The position numbers and the translations under genes were made by a program. From positions 62,001-126,000 of the forward strand of contig NZ_JACAAX010000001.1 of NCBI RefSeq assembly GCF_013377085.1: a stretch of DNA of 64,000 bases, in the 5' to 3' direction. Below the pieces are notes generated by a model. That model worked only from the letters and a program-made list of their open reading frames with translations. It searched no databases and was not told the origin of the DNA. This DNA comes from Rhodoplanes sp. (GTDB taxonomy: Bacteria > Pseudomonadota > Alphaproteobacteria > Rhizobiales > Xanthobacteraceae). Shown piece after piece: positions 27,744-36,643 of the stretch (positions are counted from its first letter, which is position 1; each line of letters begins with the position of its first letter).

Positions 27744-28666
27744 CAAGCGACACGAGCGCGCCCGTGCGAACCGTCGAGATCGCCAATGTCGCCAAGCGCT
27801 ACGGCGCCGTCGAGGCGGTGCGCGACGTGTCGCTCGCCGTGCAGGCCGGCGAGTGTGTCGCCCTGGTCGGCCACAACGGCGCCGGCAAGACGACGCTGAT
27901 GAAGCTGATGCTCGGCCTGATCCGGCCGAGTGCCGGCCGTATCCATGTGCTCGGCGCCGACCCGGCGGAGCGCGACGCCGAGGCGCGGCGCCGCATCGGC
28001 TTCCTGCCCGAGAACGTCGCCTTCAATCCGGCGCTGACCGGCCGCGAGATCCTGCGTTTCTATGCGCGGCTGAAGGGCGAGCCGAAGAGCGAGGTGGCGC
28101 GCCTCCTCGGCGTCGTCGGATTGTCGGATGCCGCCGACCGCCGCGTCGGCACCTGGTCGAAAGGCATGCGCCAGCGGCTCGGCATCGCCCAGGCGCTGCT
28201 GGCCCGACCCGCTCTGATGCTGCTCGACGAGCCGACGTCGGGCCTGGATCCGGCGCTGCGTGGAAACCTTTATGGCCTGATGCGTAATCTCGCCCGCGAC
28301 GGGACGACCGTGCTGGTCTCGACCCATGCGCTGAGCGAGCTCGAAGGTGTCGCCGACCGGGTGGTCATCCTGGACCGCGGAAAGGTGCTGGCCAACGGCT
28401 CGCTCGGCGAACTGCGGCAGTTGGCGCGTTTGCCGATCCGCGTGCGCGTCAAGGTCGCAGAGCGCGCCGCGACGCCGGCCTGGCTGCGCGAGGAGGGGCT
28501 GCCGTTCAACGGCCATCACTACGACCTCGTCTGCAGCCCCGACGCCAAGATGGCGCTGCTGCGCCGCGCCGCCGCGAACGACGGGGCGATCGACGACATC
28601 GAGGTGGCGGCGCCGACGCTCGACGAGCTCTATGCCCATTTCCTCGAACGGGGGAGCGCGCGATGA
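27740..28666 (+). CDS. nosF: NosF, ABC transporter ATP-binding protein
   Basis: A 308-residue ATPase with Walker A GHNGAGKTT, the signature in NosF form (WSKGMRQRLGIAQALL), Walker B LMLLDEPTSGLD and the switch His in STHALSELE. It energises the NosFY transporter, which is thought to supply sulfur (and interact with NosD) for CuZ assembly. It starts in the nosD stop (ATGA overlap) and itself overlaps nosY by 4 bp. Confidence 0.95.
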   Translation: MTSDTSAPVRTVEIANVAKRYGAVEAVRDVSLAVQAGECVALVGHNGAGKTTLMKLMLGLIRPSAGRIHVLGADPAERDAEARRRIGFLPENVAFNPALTGREILRFYARLKGEPKSEVARLLGVVGLSDAADRRVGTWSKGMRQRLGIAQALLARPALMLLDEPTSGLDPALRGNLYGLMRNLARDGTTVLVSTHALSELEGVADRVVILDRGKVLANGSLGELRQLARLPIRVRVKVAERAATPAWLREEGLPFNGHHYDLVCSPDAKMALLRRAAANDGAIDDIEVAAPTLDELYAHFLERGSAR

Positions 28667-29493
28667 GAAGCCTTCTCGCCATCGCCGGCAAGGAGCTGAC
28701 CGAGGCGGTGCGCAACCGCTGGGTCGTCGCCGCGACGCTGCTGCTGGGGGCGCTCGCGCTCAGCCTCACGCTGCTCGGCTCGACGCCGACCGGCACGGTC
28801 GGGGTCAATGCGCTCGACGTGGTGATCGTCTCGCTGTCCAGCCTCGGCATCCTGCTCTTGCCGCTGATCGCGCTGCTGATCTCGCACGACGCGCTGGTCG
28901 GCGAGGTCGAGCGCGGCACCATGCTGCTGCTGCTCGCCTATCCGGTGACGCGCCGGCAGATCGTGCTCGGCAAGTTCCTGGGGCACATGGTCGTTCTGGC
29001 GATCGCGACTCTCGTCGGCTTCGGGGCGGCCGGCGTCGCGGTGGTCTTCACGGGCGCCGATGTCGACCGCCAGAGCTGGGAGGCTTTTGGGGCCATGATC
29101 GGTTCGTCGCTGCTGCTCGGCGGGGCGTTCGTGGCCATCGGCTACTGCACCAGCGCGCTCGCCCGCAGCCGCGCCGCCGCGGCGGCTGTGGCGATCTGCC
29201 TGTGGCTCCTGTTCGTCGTCGTCTACGACCTCGCTCTGCTCGGCGTCCTGGTGGCCGACCAGGGGGCCCACATCGGATCGGGCGTGCTGGAGACTGTGCT
29301 GCTGTTCAACCCGACCGACGCTTATCGGCTGCTCAATCTCACCGGCTTCGCCAATGTCAGCCTGTTCTCCGGCATGGCCGGCCTCGGCGGCACGGTGGCG
29401 CTCGGCAGCGGCGTGCTGCTCGCCGCACTCGTCGGCTGGATTCTCCTGCCGCTCGGCCTCGCCACGGCGCTGTTCGCCCGCAGGGAGCTTTGA
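28663..29493 (+). CDS. nosY: NosY, ABC transporter permease
   Basis: A 276-residue inner-membrane protein with about six TM helices, of the ABC-2 type, starting with RSLLAIAGKELTEAVRNRW and carrying the VERGTMLLLLAYPVTRRQI region characteristic of NosY. It pairs with NosF. It is translationally coupled to nosF and is followed 3 bp later by nosL. Confidence 0.94.
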   Translation: MRSLLAIAGKELTEAVRNRWVVAATLLLGALALSLTLLGSTPTGTVGVNALDVVIVSLSSLGILLLPLIALLISHDALVGEVERGTMLLLLAYPVTRRQIVLGKFLGHMVVLAIATLVGFGAAGVAVVFTGADVDRQSWEAFGAMIGSSLLLGGAFVAIGYCTSALARSRAAAAAVAICLWLLFVVVYDLALLGVLVADQGAHIGSGVLETVLLFNPTDAYRLLNLTGFANVSLFSGMAGLGGTVALGSGVLLAALVGWILLPLGLATALFARREL

Positions 29494-29496
29494 AAC

Positions 29497-30051
29497 ATGC
29501 TGGTCCGCATTCTCGTCGCTGCGTTCGCCGCGCTGACGCTCGCCGCCTGCAACGAGCGCGCCGCCGCGCCGCTTCCGCCGCCGCAGGCCCTGAATGCCGA
29601 GGCCATCGGCCGCTATTGCGGCATGAACGTGCTGGAGCATCCGGGCCCGAAGGGGCAGATCGTGCTGGCGAGCCGTATCGACCCGGTGTGGTTCTCCTCG
29701 GCGCGCGACGCCGTCGCCTTCACGATGATGCCGGACGAGCCGCGCGACATCCGCGCCATCTACGTCTCCGACATGGGGCGGGCGGAGAGCTGGGACACGC
29801 CCGGCGCGGAGAACTGGGTCGAGGCCCGCAAGGCCGTGTTCGTGATCGAGAGCGACAAGCGCGGCGGCATGGGCACGCCCGAGGCGGTGCCGTTCGGCGA
29901 ACGCGCGGCGGCCGAAACGTTCGCGGCCCGGCACGGCGGCCGCATCGTCGGCTTCAAGGACATTCCGCGCGACTACGTGCTCGGTTCGGCGGCCGAGGCG
30001 GAGGCCGCCCCGGCCATCGCGACCGACGGGAGCCACGCCCATGCGCGCTGA
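29497..30051 (+). CDS. nosL: NosL, copper chaperone lipoprotein
   Basis: A 184-residue outer-membrane-type lipoprotein: signal peptide with lipobox LAAC (Cys at about 19), then the YCGMNVLEHPGPKGQI segment whose Cys/Met bind Cu(I) and deliver it to NosZ. AGGGAG precedes the ATG. The C-terminal ~20 residues are Ala/His-rich (DGSHAHAR). It overlaps nosX by 11 bp. Confidence 0.94.
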   Translation: MLVRILVAAFAALTLAACNERAAAPLPPPQALNAEAIGRYCGMNVLEHPGPKGQIVLASRIDPVWFSSARDAVAFTMMPDEPRDIRAIYVSDMGRAESWDTPGAENWVEARKAVFVIESDKRGGMGTPEAVPFGERAAAETFAARHGGRIVGFKDIPRDYVLGSAAEAEAAPAIATDGSHAHAR

Positions 30052-31006
30052 TGTCCCGCGCGCGGGCGTGACCCGGCGCCGCTTCGTCGCCGTGACGGCG
30101 GCGGCGGCCGGCTTTGCGCTGCTGCCGGCCGGGCTGCGGCCGCGTGCCGACGAGGGGGCGTTGGTGACCTGGACCGGCGTCGCGCTCGGCGCCGTCGCGA
30201 GCCTGCGCATCCACCATCCCGACCGCGCCGAGGCCGAGCGGCTGGTCGCCGCGGCGGTCGCCGAGACCCGCCGGCTGGAGGCGATCTTCAGCCTCTGGCG
30301 CGACGATTCCGCGCTCGCCGTGCTGAACCGCAGCGGCGTTTTGGTCGCGCCGCCGCCCGAGCTCGTCACGCTGCTCGAGGCCTGCGGCCGCGTCAACCGC
30401 CTCACCGGCGGCGTGTTCGATCCGACCGTGCAGCCGCTGTGGGACTGTTATGTGGCGCATTTCTCGGCGCAGGGGCGCGACGCCGGACCGCCGCCGGCCG
30501 TCTCCATCGCGGCGGCGCTCGCCAAAGTCGGATTCGACAAGCTGCGGCTCGGCCGCGACCGCATCGCCTTCGCGCGGCGCGGCATGGCCGTGACCCTCAA
30601 CGGCATCGCGCAGGGGTTCATCACCGACCGGGTGGTGGCGCTGCTGCGCGACGCCGGGCTCGCCCATGCGCTGGTCGACATGGGCGAGATCCGCGCGATC
30701 GGCGATCACCCGGCCCACCGGCCTTGGCATGTCGCTTTGGAGGGCGCGGCCACACAAGAGATCGACGTGGTCGACCGCGCGGTCGCCACCTCGGCGGCGG
30801 CCGGCTTCCGCTTCGACACCGGCGGGCGGTGCAACCACCTGTTCGATCCCCGCACCGGCGGCTGCGCCGACGCCTCCCGCCGCGTCACCGTGGTGGCGGA
30901 CGACGCAACCACGGCCGATGCGCTGTCGTCCGCCTTCAGCCTGATGGACGAGGCCGCCATCGCACGGGTGCTCGGCGAGCGGCCGGACATCAAGCGGATC
31001 GCCTGA
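30041..31006 (+). CDS. nosX: NosX, ApbE-type FMN transferase
   Basis: A 321-residue Tat-exported protein (RAGVTRRRFVAVTAAAAGFA) of the ApbE family, which attaches FMN covalently to Thr in the SGAT motif of NosR. Visible motifs include TLNGIAQGFITDRVV, DMGEIRAIGDHP and FDPRTGG. GGGAG lies upstream of the ATG. It closes the nos operon. An odd palindrome (GAGCGGTCCGCTC at 31005-31017) covers the stop codon, but its loop is too small for a good terminator. Confidence 0.93.
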   Translation: MRADVPRAGVTRRRFVAVTAAAAGFALLPAGLRPRADEGALVTWTGVALGAVASLRIHHPDRAEAERLVAAAVAETRRLEAIFSLWRDDSALAVLNRSGVLVAPPPELVTLLEACGRVNRLTGGVFDPTVQPLWDCYVAHFSAQGRDAGPPPAVSIAAALAKVGFDKLRLGRDRIAFARRGMAVTLNGIAQGFITDRVVALLRDAGLAHALVDMGEIRAIGDHPAHRPWHVALEGAATQEIDVVDRAVATSAAAGFRFDTGGRCNHLFDPRTGGCADASRRVTVVADDATTADALSSAFSLMDEAAIARVLGERPDIKRIA

Positions 31007-31251
31007 GCGGTCCGCTCGTAAAACGGCGCCGCCGTCCGTCTGCAGGCCTGCGCCAGAAACCCTATGACGAAACATCGCGGCGCCGCGCCGGCGTTGTTAA
31101 CCGGGCATTGAGAAACCGTCGCCGATGCTCGGTAGGCGTTCAGCGCAGAGGGCAGGTCGGTCCGGCGCCGGACGGCATGTCGCCAGAAGGCGATCGTCCG
31201 GGCGATGTCCCGCGGGCGGGCCGTCGTTCGTGCAAGGACGGTGAGGCCCGC

Positions 31252-31638
31252 ATGTCAGGCGAACGAATCGGCATGCAGAAGCGCTCGAGACGAACTGCGG
31301 CCAATCGGCCCCTCCAGGACCGCCGGGTGCTGTTTGTCTGCGCGGTGTTCGTCGCCATGGTCGCCGCCGCCGCTCTGGTCGAGCAGAGCTTCGACGGTCC
31401 GATCCGGACGCTGCTGTCGACCCCGTCGCCCGAGGCCGAGGTCAGCCATGTCGGCACGATCCGGTTGGCTCCGGACCGTCGCGGCCGCTGTCCGGAGTTC
31501 CGCTTCGACAACGACACCGGCGTGACGGTGCCGCTCGGCTCGTCCGATTGCGACCCCGTCGATCAGCAGCCGCCGCGCTGGGGCTCGGGCGGAACCGGGC
31601 GGATGGATTCGATCCGCGAAGGCTTCCGGCGCCGCTGA
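31252..31638 (+). CDS. small single-pass membrane protein, function unknown
   Basis: A 128-residue protein: a basic N-terminus, one TM helix (LFVCAVFVAMVAAAALV, about residues 28-44) and a short outer domain with CPEFRFDNDTGVTVPLGSSD and a following Cys, i.e. two cysteines that could form a disulfide outside the cytoplasm. GTGAGG lies six bases upstream of the ATG; a second ATG at 31273 is possible. No recognised family and no clear operon partner: nosX ends 245 bp upstream and the next gene is convergent. Confidence 0.6.
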   Translation: MSGERIGMQKRSRRTAANRPLQDRRVLFVCAVFVAMVAAAALVEQSFDGPIRTLLSTPSPEAEVSHVGTIRLAPDRRGRCPEFRFDNDTGVTVPLGSSDCDPVDQQPPRWGSGGTGRMDSIREGFRRR

Positions 31639-31752
31639 GCGAGGCGCGCGCCCGCGTCACCACGGACACGCACGACAACACTCACTTCCGGACGGCCTTG
31701 CGGCGCGAGACCATCCGGATCGAAAGAACGTGCGACCTGCCCGAATGCCTGG

Positions 31753-32058
31753 TCAGAACAGCCAGAGCAGAAGCAGGATGAAGACCACCAGGCCGATCAG
31801 GAAGTTCTTCTGCTTGATCGCGAACTTGACGAAGGCCGGCTTGATCTCCGTGAACAGCACCAGGAGGTCGGCCCACACATACTTGGCGTAAGCCTTGGTG
31901 GTCTCCATCGCGGTGTCGACGATGGTCTTCGGCGGCTCCGGCCGCCGGGGCGGCTCGGACGGGCGCGGCGCGATGACGGGATCGACGGGGGCGCCCACGG
32001 GCGTCTCGATCGGGCTGGTGGAGATCGTGGGCTTGTTCACGGGCGAGGAGTCAGACAT
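31753..32058 (-). CDS. small C-terminally anchored membrane protein, function unknown
   Basis: A 101-residue protein with a Pro/Ser/Thr-rich N-terminal half (PVDPVIAPRPSEPPRRPEPP) and a C-terminal TM helix (NFLIGLVVFILLLLWLF) that ends the protein, so it is probably tail-anchored with the soluble part inside. AGGAGC lies eight bases before the ATG at 32058. The longer frame upstream is not supported. I do not recognise a family. Confidence 0.65.
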   Translation of the reverse strand: MSDSSPVNKPTISTSPIETPVGAPVDPVIAPRPSEPPRRPEPPKTIVDTAMETTKAYAKYVWADLLVLFTEIKPAFVKFAIKQKNFLIGLVVFILLLLWLF

Positions 32059-32493
32059 GGTCGAACGCTCCTGATGCGACACCTGAAATGACGTGCGGCT
32101 CAGCCGCCGTCGATGGGCAATGCGGTTCGCGACGTGTGGGCGGCGGCGGGGCGAGGCGGTCGGCGCCATCATCCCGAACAAGCGACCGACGACCAGCCGA
32201 TCGGTTCATCTTTTCTGGTCCAAATCCAAGTTGGTCCAATTCGAAGCCCAAATCGACAAATCCAAATCGTCGCCGTCGAAACCGCTTCTTTCGGAAATGT
32301 GCTCCGCGGGCGGCCGCGATCCTCGGATCACGACGCCAGCATATATTACCTTGGATGTCCGCGCGATTCGACGTTTTGCGTCAAGCGAGCCGGCGCGTCA
32401 CCATGCCGTCGTCCACCGCCACCGAGTCGCAGGCGCTGGACCGCGGGCCCGGGCCGGCCGGCGCGGTGTGTGTGATTTGGAGTGTAACGTGCG
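32059..32493. other. intergenic region with CAAATC direct repeats
   Basis: No gene is seen. The segment about 32205-32360 is richer in A/T than its surroundings and holds four copies of CAAATC in the same orientation (32221, 32249, 32257, 32263), near TTGGTCCAA. It should contain the divergent promoters of the flanking genes and may be a regulator target. Confidence 0.4.
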
Positions 32494-33525
32494 ATGAAAG
32501 CGATGGTTTTGCAGGCGGCCGGGGCGCCTTTCGTGATGGCGGAGCTGCCCGATCCGGTGCCGGGTCCGGGCGAGGCGGTCGCCCGGGTGCTGGCCTGCGG
32601 CTCCGGTCTCACCATCCAGCACGTCAAGGCGGGCCGGAAGGCGGTGACGTTTCCTCGGGTGATCGGTCACGAGATCACGGGCGAGATCGTCGCCGTCGGG
32701 GCAGGCGTCGAGGGATTGTCGGTCGGCGACGCCGTGACGGCCTATTACTACCTGAACTGCGGCCGCTGCGAGTATTGCCGCAACGAGCTCGAGCCGCTGT
32801 GCCGGCATGGCGGCGGCAATGTCGGGATCGACTGCGACGGCGGCTATGCCGAATACATCAAGCTGCCGGCCCACATCTTCATCACGCTCCCGCCCGAGCT
32901 CGACCACCGCGCCCATCCGGCCGAGATCGGCGTCGTCAGCGACGCGATAGCTACCCCCCACAAGGTGATCTCGCGCGCCCGGATCAGGCCGGGCGAGACC
33001 GTGGCGGTGTTCGGTGCCGGCGGCGGTCTCGGCATCCACCAGCTCATGATGGCCAAGCGGGCGGGGGCCCGGGTGATCGCGGTCGACACCGCCGCCTGGA
33101 AGTTCGACGCCTGCCGGAAAGCCGGCGCCGACGAGACCGTGGACCCGGGCGACGGCGATGTCGTCGCGGCGCTGCGCGACCTCACGGCCGGGCAGGGGGT
33201 CGACGTGGTCGTCGACTACGTCTCGGCGACCGCGACCTTGGAGGCCGGCGTGCGGGCGCTCGGACGGCGCGGCCGGCTGGTCACGCTGGGCGGCGCCGGG
33301 CAGACGTTCAGTGTCTCGGCGTTGGCACTTCTGGCCGGCGAGCAGGAGATTCTCGGCAGCCGCTACGTCACCCGCCGCGAGATTCGAGAGTGCCTCGACC
33401 TCGTCGCCCGCGGCGAGGTGTGGCCGCTGGTGTCAGAAATCCGCCCGCTCGCCGAGGCCGAGATCGTCCACGACAAGGTCGAGCGCGGCGAGGTCGTCGG
33501 CCGCGCCGCCGTGCTGGTCGGCTGA
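32494..33525 (+). CDS. zinc-binding alcohol dehydrogenase family protein
   Basis: A 343-residue medium-chain dehydrogenase/reductase. Catalytic zinc ligands are Cys35 and the GHE motif (His59/Glu60); the structural zinc site is the four-cysteine lobe CGRCEYCRNELEPLC. The Rossmann motif is FGAGGGLGIHQL. Substrate is not evident; the general form resembles enzymes oxidising alcohols or hydroxyacyl-CoA esters. The CobW-family GTPase that follows could help load zinc, but a palindromic repeat separates the two genes, so co-transcription is uncertain. Confidence 0.85.
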   Translation: MKAMVLQAAGAPFVMAELPDPVPGPGEAVARVLACGSGLTIQHVKAGRKAVTFPRVIGHEITGEIVAVGAGVEGLSVGDAVTAYYYLNCGRCEYCRNELEPLCRHGGGNVGIDCDGGYAEYIKLPAHIFITLPPELDHRAHPAEIGVVSDAIATPHKVISRARIRPGETVAVFGAGGGLGIHQLMMAKRAGARVIAVDTAAWKFDACRKAGADETVDPGDGDVVAALRDLTAGQGVDVVVDYVSATATLEAGVRALGRRGRLVTLGGAGQTFSVSALALLAGEQEILGSRYVTRREIRECLDLVARGEVWPLVSEIRPLAEAEIVHDKVERGEVVGRAAVLVG

Positions 33526-33585
33526 GCGGCGACACCGATTCCGTGGAGGCAAGCAGTTGATACGGGATGGCGATCAGCAATTCTC

Positions 33586-33689
33586 CGTCATTCCGGGGCG
33601 CCGCATAGCGGCGAGCCCGGAATCCATACACACGGACAGGGGTTATGGATTCCGGACAGCCGACCTTCGGTCGGCTTCCGGAATGACGG
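33586..33689. repeat. palindromic repeat, CATTCCGG family, copy 1
   Basis: Begins CGTCATTCCGGGGCG and ends CCGGAATGACG, with two internal inverted repeats (GAGCCCGGAATCCATA facing TATGGATTCCGG; CCGACCTTCGGTCGG hairpin). Related copies lie at 50810, 52162 and 53562. It sits between the dehydrogenase and the GTPase gene. Confidence 0.8.
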
Positions 33690-33714
33690 CGTTGGCTGTT
33701 CGCTCACGACCGAC

Positions 33715-34809
33715 ATGATCCCGGTCCAGATCCTCACCGGCTTTCTCGGCAGCGGCAAGACGACGCTGCTGGCGCGGCTGCTCGCCGATCCGGCGATGGG
33801 CGACACGGCCGTGCTGATCAACGAGCTCGGCGAGGTCGGCATCGATCATCTGCTGGTGCGGCGGCTGGAGGAAGACGTCGTGCTGCTCGAGTCCGGCTGC
33901 CTGTGCTGCACGGTCAGGAACGAGCTGGTCGAGACGCTGGCCGATCTCGCGGCACGCCGCGCGGCGGGCGACCTGCCGGCGTTCCGCCGCATCGTCATCG
34001 AGACCACCGGGCTCGCCGATCCGGCCCCGATCGTCCACACACTGATGACAGACGCGCGGCTCGTCCCGCACATGCGGCTCGCCGGGCTGACCACTACGGT
34101 CGACGCGACCCACGGCGAGGCGACGCTCGCGACGTGGCCGGAGGCCGTCAAGCAGGCCGCCATGGCGGACCGCCTGGTGATGACCAAGACGGACCTGACC
34201 GAGCCGTTCTTGCGCGAACGACTGTGGACGCGACTTGCTGCGCTCAATCCGGCGGCGCAGCGATTCGAGGCGTCGCGTGACGCCGGCCCGTCGCCGGCGG
34301 CCCTGTTCGAGGGCGAGATTTTCGGGCTCGATGCCCGCAACGCGGACGTGAACACGTGGTTGGCCGCCGAGGCGGCCGCGTCGCATGATCATCACGCGCA
34401 TCGCCTCGACGCGCATCACGATGACGAGTCAGACGCGCATGCACCCGACCGCCACAGCGACCGGGTCGCCAGCTTCTGCCTGCGCGCCGACGCCCCGCTC
34501 GACTGGCCCACCCTGACGCAATGGCTCGAGCTGCTGCTCGCCGCGCGCGGCGAGCAGATCCTGCGGCTCAAGGGCGTGCTGAATGTGCGCGGTCGCACCC
34601 GGCCCGTGGTGGTGCATGGCGTTCAGCACGTGCTCTATCCGCCCGAGGAACTTTTGGCCTGGCCCGACGACGACCACGCCTCGCGGCTCGTCTTCATCAC
34701 CCGGGATCTGACCAGGAGCGCGGTCGAGCGGTCGTTTGCGCGGGTGGTGGCAGGCGTAGGGCGCAATGAGCGCAGCGAATTGCGCCGAACCGACCGAATG
34801 AATTCTTGA
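33715..34809 (+). CDS. CobW/COG0523-family GTPase (putative metal chaperone)
   Basis: A 364-residue GTPase with Walker A GFLGSGKTT, the metal-binding CLCC motif (GCLCCTVRNEL), the T-K-x-D guanine motif (MTKTDLTE) and a His/Asp-rich linker (HDHHAHRLDAHHDD) that should bind zinc or a similar metal, followed by the C-terminal CobW domain. It acts in the cytoplasm as a metal insertase. The last 18 codons (from about 34756) are supplied by a palindromic repeat, so the C-terminal tail GRNERSELRRTDRMNS is probably a recent addition that replaced the original end. Confidence 0.86.
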   Translation: MIPVQILTGFLGSGKTTLLARLLADPAMGDTAVLINELGEVGIDHLLVRRLEEDVVLLESGCLCCTVRNELVETLADLAARRAAGDLPAFRRIVIETTGLADPAPIVHTLMTDARLVPHMRLAGLTTTVDATHGEATLATWPEAVKQAAMADRLVMTKTDLTEPFLRERLWTRLAALNPAAQRFEASRDAGPSPAALFEGEIFGLDARNADVNTWLAAEAAASHDHHAHRLDAHHDDESDAHAPDRHSDRVASFCLRADAPLDWPTLTQWLELLLAARGEQILRLKGVLNVRGRTRPVVVHGVQHVLYPPEELLAWPDDDHASRLVFITRDLTRSAVERSFARVVAGVGRNERSELRRTDRMNS

Positions 34810-34864
34810 GTGAGCCGACGTCGCGCCTTACTGGTGCAATTCGCTGTCGCTCATTGCACCCTAC
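34756..34864. repeat. long inverted repeat overlapping the GTPase 3' end
   Basis: The arms GTAGGGCGCAATGAGCGCAG (34756 on) and its near-complement ending CATTGCACCCTAC (34833-34864) are about 31 bp each and face each other around a 46-bp loop. The GTPase stop codon lies in the loop. This is a miniature repeat of a different family from the CATTCCGG elements. Confidence 0.75.
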
Positions 34865-34881
34865 GAAGAACGCGATCCACC

Positions 34882-36312
34882 TCAATCATACGTGGTCGTC
34901 ACCACGGGCGTCTGGCCCATCACCAGGCCGGCGCGGCGGACGACGTCGGCGGCGCGGCGGCGGGCCTCCACGTGCAGCGACTTCTCGTCGACCGTGGCGA
35001 CGCGGCCGTTCTCGAAAAGGGCGCGGCCGTTCACCCAGGTCTGCGCGATCGACGCGGGGCTCGACGAGTAGACCACCGCCTGCAGCGGGTCGCCGTACGG
35101 CACCCATTCGAAATGGTCGAGGTCGAACAGCACGAAGTCGGCGCGCTTGCCTTTCTCGATCGAGCCGATCTCGGCGGCCCAGCCGAGCGCCTGCGCCCCC
35201 TCGATGGTCGCCATGCGAAGGGCCTTGCGGGCGCCGACCAGGGTCGAGTCCATCCGGCTGTCCTTGAACATGCCGGCCACCATGTAGAGCTGGCGCATCA
35301 GGTTCATGGTGCCGCCGGCCGAGACGCCGTCGGTGCCGAGCCCGACGTCCATGCCGGCGTCCATCATCTCGGGATACTTGCCGATGCGGGTCGCGCCCTT
35401 GGCGAGTTTTACGGCGGTGCCCGGGCAGAACGCGACCTTGGTGCCGGCGTCCGCCATCAGCCCGACCTCGTCGTCCTGCACGGCGACGCAATGGGCGATC
35501 ACCAGGTTGGAGGCGAGCCCGCCATGCGCCGCGATGCGCGAGATCGGCCACAGGCCGTGCTTGCGCTCGCACACATGCGCTTCCTCGATGGAGGTCGCGA
35601 GATGATAGGTGGTGCCGACGCCGAGCTTTTCGGCGAGCGCGCGGGCCCCGACATGCAGCTCCAGGCTGCACGGCTCCTTGCCCTCGATGTTGCACCAGCA
35701 ACGGACGCGGCCGCCGCCGGCACCGTCGAAATCCTTCACGGTGCGCTCCAGCGCCTTCAGGGCCGTCGCTGCATCCGGGAAGAAGTGATGGGCCATCATC
35801 TCCTCGGTCCAGCCCGGCGGGATCACGGCGGGCCGCACGTCGGCGGCGTGGCGGCCCGTGATGCCCCGCATGCCGATTTTGTCGATCGCCTCGACGACGC
35901 CGCGCACGTCGCTCTGCGCGCCCATGTCGAGAAAGCAGGTGGTGCCGCAGCGGAGCATCTCGGCCATGCCGAGGGTGGCGCCGACCACCTCGTCCTCGCC
36001 CGTCACGTTGGCATAGAACGGCTTTGCCCAGTGGAACACCCAGGCGCGGGTGGCGAGACAATCAGGAAAGACGGCGCGTGACAGCGTTTCGGAGAGGTGC
36101 ACGTGCGAGTCGATGAAGCCCGGCGTCATGCCGAAGCGCGAGCCGTCGACGATGCGATCGAAGGTTTCGCGCCCGTAACGTGATGCGATCACGGCGGCCG
36201 GACCGACGTCGGAAAAGCGCTCGCCGTCGACCACCACCGAGGCGTTCGACAGCACCGTGTCGGTCTTGTCGACCGTGAGGACGAATTCGAGGTTTTCGAT
36301 CAGGGTGCGCAC
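34882..36312 (-). CDS. amidohydrolase of the MTA/SAH deaminase-chlorohydrolase type
   Basis: A 476-residue metal-dependent hydrolase. Metal ligands: HVHL in GFIDSHVHLSE, a His in TTYHLATSIEE, His in IAHCVAVQDDE and Asp in GLGTDGVSAGG. The layout matches cytosine-deaminase-like enzymes (SAH deaminase, guanine deaminase, triazine hydrolases) that remove an amino or chloro group from a heterocycle. Start is GTG 36312, preceded by AAGGA. Its own substrate cannot be told. It stands alone on the minus strand between two palindromic repeats; another amidohydrolase of the same superfamily lies at 48205. Confidence 0.85.
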   Translation of the reverse strand: MRTLIENLEFVLTVDKTDTVLSNASVVVDGERFSDVGPAAVIASRYGRETFDRIVDGSRFGMTPGFIDSHVHLSETLSRAVFPDCLATRAWVFHWAKPFYANVTGEDEVVGATLGMAEMLRCGTTCFLDMGAQSDVRGVVEAIDKIGMRGITGRHAADVRPAVIPPGWTEEMMAHHFFPDAATALKALERTVKDFDGAGGGRVRCWCNIEGKEPCSLELHVGARALAEKLGVGTTYHLATSIEEAHVCERKHGLWPISRIAAHGGLASNLVIAHCVAVQDDEVGLMADAGTKVAFCPGTAVKLAKGATRIGKYPEMMDAGMDVGLGTDGVSAGGTMNLMRQLYMVAGMFKDSRMDSTLVGARKALRMATIEGAQALGWAAEIGSIEKGKRADFVLFDLDHFEWVPYGDPLQAVVYSSSPASIAQTWVNGRALFENGRVATVDEKSLHVEARRRAADVVRRAGLVMGQTPVVTTTYD

Positions 36313-36442
36313 GGAAAATCGTCCTTGCTCGGAACGGCCGGGGGTGCGGGAGGACGGCGCCGCGCCGGCGCCGTTTGGGTGCCATCGAGTCTATCCGGAC
36401 GCAATCGGCGCGCCAATATGCGGGCAGTTGCCCCGGACTCCG

Positions 36443-36546
36443 CCGTCATGCGCGGGCGAAGACCCGCGCATCCATCCCTTCGAAACAACTTTTCCGAAAC
36501 GATGGATGGCCGGGTCTCGGCGCTGCGCGCCGGCCCGGCCATGACG
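36443..36546. repeat. palindromic repeat, GTCATGCGCGGG family, copy 1
   Basis: Starts GCCGTCATGCGCGGGCGAAG and ends GGCCCGGCCATGACG, with internal pairs (CCATCCCTT/GATGGATGG-like). Related copies are at 46291-46389 and 61236-61331. Confidence 0.75.
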
Positions 36547-36643
36547 AGTGGGGACCTGCCTGCCGCAATCGACGCAAGGCCATTGCGGGCGGCGAAGCGG
36601 CGGACCAAACTGGCGGTCCCGTAGCGGACCGAAGGCAATCCCC

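Noticed and set aside
31005-31017. GAGCGGTCCGCTC at the nosX stop as a terminator
   Set aside because: The palindrome leaves a loop of one to three bases and has no T-tract.
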